Assembly: GCA_011620705.1 (NCBI GenBank)
Contig: WOYR01000070.1
Coordinates: 1 to 11,744 of the forward strand
Direction: 5' to 3'
Origin: Microbacteriaceae bacterium
GTDB taxonomy: Bacteria > Actinomycetota > Actinomycetes > Actinomycetales > Microbacteriaceae
Length of the DNA stretch: 11,744 nt
Positions 5,501 to 11,744 of the stretch are shown here, one piece after another. Position 1 is the stretch's first letter; each line of letters opens with the position of its first letter. The notes beneath the pieces are model-generated. The model had not been told where the DNA came from. It did no database searches and worked only from the letters and a program-made list of their open reading frames with translations. A program made the position numbers and the translations under genes.

Positions 5501-6294
5501 TCGACATCCTCACTGCCGCTCTCGGCGGGGCGCCCAGCCGGCCCCCCGGGCTCGCGCGACAGCGTCAGCAGCATCCCGAGTTCATCCCGCGTCAGCTCGC
5601 GGGCGCGCCCCACGCCGAGCGTACCGAGGTGGAGCGGGCCGAACTGCCGCCGCACCAGCTCCTGCACCGGATGCCCGACCGCGGCGAGCATGCGCCGCAC
5701 GACCCGGTTGCGGCCGGAGTGCAGGGTCAGTTCGACGATGCTCCTCCCCCGCGACGGCTCCCCGACCAGTCGGGCGCGATCGGCCGCGATCGGGCCGTCG
5801 TCCAGCTCGATCCCGGCTTCGAGCCTGCGCAGGGCATGGGGGTGGACGATGCCATCGACGGTCGCGATGTAGCTCTTGGTGACGCCGAAGGAGGGGTGCG
5901 CGAGCACATGCGCGAGCTCGCCGTCGTTGGTCAGCAGCAGCAGCCCGCTCGTGTCGGAGTCGAGCCGGCCGACATTGAACAGCCGCTCCGGATACCCGGC
6001 GGTGAAGTCGCGAAGATCGGGTCTGCCCTTCTCGTCGAGCATGGTGCTCACCACGCCGGTCGGCTTGTTGAGCATCACATAGCGCTTGGCGGGATCCAGT
6101 TGCACCGCGCTGCCGTCGACCGCCACCTTGTCGCGCAGCGGGTCGACACGCGATCCGAGCTCGGTCACGACCTGCCCGTTGACGCTCACCCGGCCCGCGG
6201 CGATCAGCTGCTCGCTGACCCGCCGCGAGGCGACACCGGCGGCGGCGAGCACCTTCTGCAGGCGCTCGCCGTCATCGCGGGGCATGTCGGGCAC
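5497..6294 (-). CDS. rluB: RluB/RsuA-family pseudouridine synthase
   Basis: A 265-residue protein that isomerises uridine to pseudouridine in rRNA, most likely in 23S rRNA as for RluB-type enzymes. An S4 RNA-binding domain occupies residues ~10-57 (RLQKVLAAAGVASRR and GRVSVNG). The catalytic domain follows: NKPTGVVST (76-84) and GRLDSDTSGLLLLTNDG (109-125), whose aspartate D112 is the nucleophile. HSGRNRVVRRMLAAVGHPV is the conserved C-terminal motif. A short Gly/Pro-rich tail ends the protein. The start is GTG at 6294, 7 nt after the scpB stop; ATG at 6285 is an alternative, and neither has a clear ribosome-binding site. The scpA-scpB-rluB order is widely conserved. The exact modified base is inference. 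Confidence 0.93.
   Translation of the reverse strand: MPDMPRDDGERLQKVLAAAGVASRRVSEQLIAAGRVSVNGQVVTELGSRVDPLRDKVAVDGSAVQLDPAKRYVMLNKPTGVVSTMLDEKGRPDLRDFTAGYPERLFNVGRLDSDTSGLLLLTNDGELAHVLAHPSFGVTKSYIATVDGIVHPHALRRLEAGIELDDGPIAADRARLVGEPSRGRSIVELTLHSGRNRVVRRMLAAVGHPVQELVRRQFGPLHLGTLGVGRARELTRDELGMLLTLSREPGGPAGRPAESGSEDVD
5507..5511 (-). promoter_or_regulatory. Ribosome-binding site that supports the TTG start of tyrA
   Basis: GAGGA on the minus strand lies 6 nt upstream of the TTG at 5500. It lies within the last codons of the preceding gene, as expected for coupled translation. It favours TTG over the internal GTG codons. Confidence 0.6.
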
Positions 6295-6301
6295 GGGCGG
6301 G

Positions 6302-6868
6302 CTATCTGCTGCTGAAGACGTCGTCGAAGCCTTCTGCGCCGTCTTCGAGCAGCGGCGAGATCAGCGGCAGCTCGTCGAGCGAGTTGATGCCGAGCTGGGT
6401 CAGCAGCAGATCCGTGGTGGCGTAATGGATGGCACCGGTCTCGCTGTCGGTGAAGGCCTCCGTGATCAGCCCGCGCCCGAGCAGGGTGCGCACCACGGAA
6501 TCCACGTTGACCGCGCGGATGGAGGCGATCGATCCGCGGCTGATCGGCTGCTTGTACGCGATCACGGCGAGCGTCTCGAGCGCCGCCTGCGACAGCTTGC
6601 TGGGGTTCTGCGTGAGCACGAAGTCGCGCACCAGCTCGTCGTGCTCGGCGCGCACGTACAGCCGCCACCCGCCTCCCACCTCGCGCAGCTCGAAGCCGCG
6701 CCGCGGCCCGCCCGCGAGACCGTCATAGTCCTCGACGAGCCGCTCGATCGACTGCCGAACGGCCGACACCGGAGCATTCACCGCCGTGGCGAGAGATACC
6801 AGCGACTGAGGCTCGTCGGCCACCACGAGAATCGCCTCGAGGCTGCGCTCGGTATCCTGCTCAGGCAT
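6302..6868 (-). CDS. scpB: Segregation and condensation protein B
   Basis: A 188-residue protein made of two winged-helix domains, the kleisin-associated subunit of the SMC-ScpAB condensin that organises and segregates the nucleoid. The N-terminal domain begins SLEAILVVADEPQSL (residues 9-23). The hallmark AALETLAVIAYKQPISR is at 95-111, followed by the IRAVNVDSVVRTLLGRGLI segment that matches the family's RGVNSD-type region. Length is typical (~180-200). The ATG at 6868 overlaps the scpA end by 8 bp, so translation is probably coupled and matches the need for fixed subunit ratios. A GGA lies 5 nt upstream of the ATG. Confidence 0.96.
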   Translation of the reverse strand: MPEQDTERSLEAILVVADEPQSLVSLATAVNAPVSAVRQSIERLVEDYDGLAGGPRRGFELREVGGGWRLYVRAEHDELVRDFVLTQNPSKLSQAALETLAVIAYKQPISRGSIASIRAVNVDSVVRTLLGRGLITEAFTDSETGAIHYATTDLLLTQLGINSLDELPLISPLLEDGAEGFDDVFSSR

Positions 6869-7703
6869 CGTAATCCGACCCCAGCGCCGCGAGCTGCTCC
6901 TCGTTCCAGTGCTGAGCAGTCCAGCGCAGCGTCAACTCCCCCAGCGGCTCCAACTGCTCGAAGGAGATCGCGGCATGCCGGTACAGTTCGAGCACCGCGA
7001 GGAAGCGCGCGATCACCACGCCTTTCGCCTCGGCACCCGCGATCAGCTGCCGGAAGCTCACCGTCCCGCCCGCGCGGAGCATCGCGACGACATGCGCAGC
7101 CTGCTCCCGGATGCTGACCAGCGGCGCGTGCAGGTGATCGAGTCCCACCACCGGCAGCTCGCGCGGCGCGAGGGCGAGGGCGGCCAGAGCCGCGAAGTCG
7201 TCGAGACTGAGCGTCCACTGCAGCTCGGGGGTCTGCCGGCGGTACTTCTCCTCGAGCCGCACCGAGCGCACGTGGCGCGTCGACTCCGCCTCCAGCCGCT
7301 GCGCGAACCAGGCGGCCGCCTCCTTGAATGCCCGGTATTGCAGCAGCCGGGCGAAGAGCAGGTCGCGCGCCTCGAGCAGCGCGACGTCCTCCGCATCCAC
7401 CAGCTCGCCCTGCGGCAGCAGCCCGGCGACCTTGAGATCGAGCAGGGTCGCCGCGACCACGAGGAACTCGCTGGCCTGCTCGAGCTCCCGCTCCGAGTCG
7501 AGCCCGTGCAGATAGGAGATGAACTCGTCGGTCACCCGGCTCAGCGACACCTCGGTGATGTCGAGCTCGTGCTTGGCGATCAGCGAGAGCAGCAGATCGA
7601 AGGGGCCGTTGAAGTTGCTCAGCGACAGCGAGAAGACCGCAGAGTCGACGGCCTCGTCGGGTCCCACCTCCAGGCCGATCGCCACGCTAGGCGACGGCGC
7701 CAC
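6861..7703 (-). CDS. scpA: Segregation and condensation protein A (kleisin)
   Basis: A 280-residue kleisin that bridges SMC heads and ScpB. The N-terminal signature FNGPFDLLLSLIAKHELDIT (31-50) is diagnostic. It is followed by EFLVVAATLLDLKVAGLLP, the helical SMC-neck contact region. The C-terminal winged helix lies at about 215-275 (VSFRQLIAGAEAKGVVIARFLAVLELYR). The start used is GTG at 7703, which overlaps the end of parA by 17 bp. A second GTG at 7685, just after the parA stop, is possible and would remove six residues. Neither has a strong ribosome-binding site; both keep the kleisin domain intact. SMC itself is not in this window. Confidence 0.95.
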   Translation of the reverse strand: MAPSPSVAIGLEVGPDEAVDSAVFSLSLSNFNGPFDLLLSLIAKHELDITEVSLSRVTDEFISYLHGLDSERELEQASEFLVVAATLLDLKVAGLLPQGELVDAEDVALLEARDLLFARLLQYRAFKEAAAWFAQRLEAESTRHVRSVRLEEKYRRQTPELQWTLSLDDFAALAALALAPRELPVVGLDHLHAPLVSIREQAAHVVAMLRAGGTVSFRQLIAGAEAKGVVIARFLAVLELYRHAAISFEQLEPLGELTLRWTAQHWNEEQLAALGSDYDA

Positions 7704-8574
7704 GGGCGATCAGCTCTCGAGCCACCGTGCGATAGGCCTCGGCGGCGGCGTGGTCGGGCGAGAAGGCGTTCAGGGGCGCGCCGGCGACCGAGGCATCCGG
7801 GAATTTCACGGTCCGTCCGATCACCGTCTCGAGCACGCTGTCGCCGAAGGCCTCCACCACGCGCTCGAGCACCTCGCGCGAGTGCAGCGTCCTGGCGTCG
7901 TACATGGTCGCCAGGATGCCGTCGAGCCGGATGGCGGGGTTCAGCCGATCGCGCACCTTCTCCACCGTCTCGACCAGGAGCGCGACCCCGCGCAGCGCGA
8001 AGAACTCGCACTCCAGCGGGATCAGCACGCCGTGCGCCGCCGTCAGCGCGTTCACCGTGAGCAGGCCGAGGGAGGGCTGGCAGTCGATCAGGATGACGTC
8101 GTAGCGATCCGCGACCTGGCGCAGCACCCGTGCCAGGATCTGCTCGCGCGCCACCTCGTTGACCAGATGCACTTCGGCCGCCGAGAGGTCGATGTTGGCG
8201 GGGATGAGGTCGAGGTTCTCGGTCTGCGTGTGCACGATCGCGCTCGACACGTCCGTGACGGTGCCCAGCAGCAGGTCGTAGATGGTCACCGCATCGTGCG
8301 TCGGCACCCCCAGGCCGGCGCTCAGAGCGCCCTGGGGGTCGAAGTCGACCGCGAGAACGCGGCGGCCGTACTCGGCGAGCGAGGCGCCGAGGTTGATCGC
8401 GGTGGTCGTCTTGCCGACGCCGCCCTTCTGGTTGCAGAGAGCGATGATGCGCGCTGGACCGTGCGATGTGAGCGCGGCAGGTAGGGGGAACTCGGTCAAC
8501 GGGCGGCCGGTCGGGCCGAGTGCGGGGGTCTCCATCCCCGGCAACTCGGTGACATCCTCACGGTGGGCCGTCAT
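7687..8574 (-). CDS. parA: ParA/Soj-type ATPase
   Basis: A 295-residue ATPase of the ParA/MinD superfamily. The deviant Walker A KGGVGKTT is at residues 50-57 with the signature lysine. VLAVDFDPQGALSAGLG (73-89) is switch-I/Walker A' and VILIDCQPSLG (160-170) is Walker B. Such proteins dimerise on ATP, bind DNA non-specifically and move or position cargo. There is no parB next to it and it sits directly upstream of scpAB, so it is probably the second, scpAB-linked ParA paralogue known in actinobacteria (Rv1708 in M. tuberculosis holds the same position) rather than the oriC ParA. That assignment is from synteny. The ATG at 8574 has TAGAAT 7 nt upstream, suggesting a leaderless mRNA; a METPAL start 13 codons later is an alternative. 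First gene of the parA-der run. Confidence 0.93.
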   Translation of the reverse strand: MTAHREDVTELPGMETPALGPTGRPLTEFPLPAALTSHGPARIIALCNQKGGVGKTTTAINLGASLAEYGRRVLAVDFDPQGALSAGLGVPTHDAVTIYDLLLGTVTDVSSAIVHTQTENLDLIPANIDLSAAEVHLVNEVAREQILARVLRQVADRYDVILIDCQPSLGLLTVNALTAAHGVLIPLECEFFALRGVALLVETVEKVRDRLNPAIRLDGILATMYDARTLHSREVLERVVEAFGDSVLETVIGRTVKFPDASVAGAPLNAFSPDHAAAEAYRTVARELIARGAVA

Positions 8575-8581
8575 GCTCACG

Positions 8582-8587
8582 ATTCTA
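8582..8587 (-). promoter_or_regulatory. Candidate leaderless promoter (-10) of the parA operon
   Basis: TAGAAT on the minus strand (8587-8582) is a near-consensus -10 hexamer. It is followed by the 7-nt spacer CGTGAGC and the ATG at 8574, so the transcript would start at the start codon. It probably drives parA-scpA-scpB-rluB-tyrA-cmk and perhaps der. No obvious -35 is present; the 3' arm of a large stem-loop lies in that position. Confidence 0.55.
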
Positions 8588-8595
8588 TGGCGGGG

Positions 8596-8654
8596 GTTTC
8601 CGGCCCCCTGGCGGCGCGCTTGAAGTGGAGGTTGAGGGTTGAAGCGCCGGAAAC
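8596..8654 (-). repeat. Compound stem-loop between xerD and parA
   Basis: On the minus strand GTTTCCGGC (8654-8646) is the exact reverse complement of GCCGGAAAC (8604-8596). Nested inside, GCGCTT (8647-8642) pairs with AAGCGC (8621-8616) around a 20-nt loop (8641-8622) that contains no G. The two stems stack into one long hairpin with a ~13-nt bulge on the 3' side. It starts 10 nt after the xerD stop and ends 9 nt before the parA -10 hexamer. It may be the xerD terminator, an operator, or both. No U-tract is present. Confidence 0.55.
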
Positions 8655-8663
8655 GGCCTTCGC

Positions 8664-9614
8664 TCAGAACGGAGCGCGCGCGCGGGGATGCGAGGTGGCG
8701 TACACGTCGCGCAAGGCATCCGCCGTCACCCGGGTGTAGATCTGCGTGGTCGCCACGCTGGCGTGGCCGAGCAGTTCCTGCACGACGCGCACATCGGCGC
8801 CGCCCTGCAGCAGGTGAGTGGCGAAGGAGTGCCGCATGCTGTGCGGCGAGAGGGGGATCTCCAACTGCGCCCGATCGCCGGCGCTGCGGATGATGAGCCA
8901 TGCGCTCTGCCGCGACAGTCGAGCCCCGCGCATCCCCAGGAACAGCGCAGGCGTTGACCGGCCGCGCGCCGAGAGCAGCGGCCGCCCCCGCACCAGGTAC
9001 GCGTCGAGGGCGGCCCGTGCGTAGCTGCCCACCGGCACGACGCGCTGCTTGTTGCCCTTTCCGAACAACCGCACCACCTCGCTGGAGCCGCCATCGCCGA
9101 TGAGGTCGTCGACGTTGAGGCTCACGGCTTCCGAGATGCGCGCGCCGGTGGCGTACAGCAGTTCGAGCAGCGCCTTGTCGCGCAGCCGGTCGAGTTCCTC
9201 GCCGTCGGTGGCGGCCAGCAGCCGCTCGACCTGCGCGATCGTCAGCGCCTTCGGCAGAAGCGCGGGGAGCTTCGGCGGGCTCACCGCGACCGCGGGGTCG
9301 CTCTCGAGCATCCCCTCGTCGACGAGGAAGCGCGTGAAGCCCCGCACCGAGGACAGCGCCCGGGCGACCGATGATGCGGCAAGGGGTTGCGGCCGCTCCC
9401 GCAGCCCGCGGACGAACTCGGTCACCGCGGGCGTCGTGATCCCCGCCGGCTCGAGCACCGCGCGCTCCTCGAGGAAATCCAGGAAACCGTCGAGGTCCCG
9501 ACGGTACGCCGCGACGGTGTTCGCCGACCGCCCGCGCTCGATCCCGACGTGGCGCAGATAGCGCGAGAGCTGCGTCCGCAGCTGCCCGGTTCTCGTCTCA
9601 GCGCCGAGTGGCAT
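8664..9614 (-). CDS. xerD: Tyrosine recombinase XerD
   Basis: A 316-residue site-specific recombinase that, with XerC, resolves chromosome dimers at dif during division under FtsK control. The SAM-like N-terminal domain spans about 11-105. The catalytic residues are all visible: R159 (ATGARISEAVSL), K186 (GKGNKQR), H258 and R261 (HSMRHSFATHLL), H284 (LLGHASVATT) and the nucleophile Y293 (QIYT). Length and motif spacing fit chromosomal Xer proteins rather than phage integrases. The ATG at 9614 overlaps the Nudix gene by 17 bp; its ribosome-binding site is weak. The pyrG-Nudix-xerD context also occurs in mycobacteria (Rv1699-Rv1701c), which supports XerD over XerC. Confidence 0.94.
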   Translation of the reverse strand: MPLGAETRTGQLRTQLSRYLRHVGIERGRSANTVAAYRRDLDGFLDFLEERAVLEPAGITTPAVTEFVRGLRERPQPLAASSVARALSSVRGFTRFLVDEGMLESDPAVAVSPPKLPALLPKALTIAQVERLLAATDGEELDRLRDKALLELLYATGARISEAVSLNVDDLIGDGGSSEVVRLFGKGNKQRVVPVGSYARAALDAYLVRGRPLLSARGRSTPALFLGMRGARLSRQSAWLIIRSAGDRAQLEIPLSPHSMRHSFATHLLQGGADVRVVQELLGHASVATTQIYTRVTADALRDVYATSHPRARAPF

Positions 9615-10194
9615 GGGCGGCGAGCACCGCGATGATGAGGATCGAATTCGTCAGCCGGCCTTCGAGCACTGCGTCGACGGCCTCGTCGAGGGGCACCCAC
9701 CGGACCACGATCTCCGCCTCCTCGTCCATGCGCGGGTACGGCTCCTCGGCGGCGGACAGCCCGCGCGCCTCGTAGACGCGCACCACCTCGTTGCTGCCTC
9801 CCGGCGAGGTGTGGAAGACGATGATCTCCGACCAGTGCTCGGCAGCCAGATCGGCCTCCTCCGCCAGCTCGCGCCGCGCGGCATCCATCGGCGGCTCGCC
9901 CTCGACGTCGAGCAGCCCTGCCGGCAGCTCCCAGTCGCGCAGGCCGATCGGATGGCGGTACTGGTTGATCAGCAGGACGCGCTCATCCTCGTCGATCGCC
10001 AGTACCGCGACTGCTCCCATGTGGTCGACGTACTCGCGCTCGATGGTGTGATCGGCGAACTGGAACTCGTCGCGGCGCACGTCCCAGATGCGCCCCTCGA
10101 AGACCACCTCCGAGGAGACGGCGACCGCGGGGTCGCTCAGATCGCGGATCGGGCCGCGCGCCAGCACGAACATGTCATCGGCGTCGTCGCTCAC
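9598..10194 (-). CDS. Nudix hydrolase, ADP-ribose pyrophosphatase type
   Basis: A 198-residue Nudix enzyme expected to hydrolyse ADP-ribose to AMP and ribose 5-phosphate, with Mg2+ or Mn2+, in the cytoplasm. ELPAGLLDVEGEP leads into the Nudix helix ARRELAEEADL (box at about 93-116). The first half has one extra residue relative to the canonical spacing, and the usual EExG is EEAD; both are features I also associate with Rv1700-like ADP-ribose pyrophosphatases, the first more surely. HTSPGGSNEVVRVYEARGL (128-146) matches the substrate-specificity loop of this subgroup. The GTG at 10194, 2 nt after the pyrG stop, has a strong GGAGGT site at 10206-10201, which decides the start over the ATG at codon 8. 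It overlaps xerD by 17 bp. Confidence 0.92.
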   Translation of the reverse strand: MSDDADDMFVLARGPIRDLSDPAVAVSSEVVFEGRIWDVRRDEFQFADHTIEREYVDHMGAVAVLAIDEDERVLLINQYRHPIGLRDWELPAGLLDVEGEPPMDAARRELAEEADLAAEHWSEIIVFHTSPGGSNEVVRVYEARGLSAAEEPYPRMDEEAEIVVRWVPLDEAVDAVLEGRLTNSILIIAVLAAHATRR

Positions 10195-10196
10195 GC

Positions 10197-11744
<1,548 letters not shown>

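Noticed and set aside
4259..5872. 537-codon plus-strand open frame opposite tyrA and rluB
   Set aside because: It spans two well-supported genes on the other strand and shows no domain; length is explained by high GC and few stop codons.
8664..9614. Tyrosine recombinase as the integrase of a mobile element, with tRNA-Pro as attachment site
   Set aside because: The gene sits in the conserved pyrG-Nudix-xerD context, is 8.6 kb from the tRNA, and there are no flanking direct repeats, phage genes or composition shift.

Overview
The window is a high-GC (roughly 70 % by eye) actinobacterial chromosome segment. All twelve protein genes and the one tRNA lie on the minus strand. Gene order, codon use and the frequent GCATCC/GGATGC words in coding DNA suggest Microbacteriaceae, probably Microbacterium or a close relative; this is inference from pattern, not a database result. 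The cluster is housekeeping in character: I see no phage genes, insertion sequence, CRISPR array, toxin-antitoxin pair or defence island.

Reading in the direction of transcription (high to low coordinates): a 5'-truncated pyrG (CTP synthase) runs to the window edge. It is followed by a Nudix ADP-ribose pyrophosphatase-type gene and xerD, forming one compact unit (2-nt gap, then a 17-bp overlap). A ~90-bp intergenic region holds a large stem-loop and a candidate leaderless promoter. From there a tightly packed operon runs parA - scpA - scpB - rluB-type pseudouridine synthase - tyrA - cmk - der, with neighbouring genes overlapping by 4-17 bp or separated by at most 35 nt. It combines chromosome organisation (ParA-type ATPase, ScpAB condensin partners), ribosome maturation (pseudouridine synthase, Der GTPase), nucleotide supply (Cmk, with PyrG upstream making CTP) and tyrosine synthesis (TyrA with a C-terminal ACT domain).

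After der there is ~190 bp of noncoding DNA with an 18-bp tandem repeat and a long palindrome. Then come three less conserved genes: a DinB-superfamily protein, a MOSC-domain (YiiM-like) protein and a small multi-pass membrane protein. The segment ends in a tRNA-Pro(GGG).

The most interesting non-coding pattern is that three genes (dinB-like, MOSC, parA) have a TANNNT -10 hexamer exactly 6-7 nt before the start codon, as expected for leaderless transcripts. Other points worth a look are the perfect 18-bp duplication in the 5' end of tyrA, the structured parA upstream region, and a 12-base word (GGAAACCCCCGC on the minus strand) shared by the two large intergenic palindromes. I found no convincing undescribed multi-gene system.
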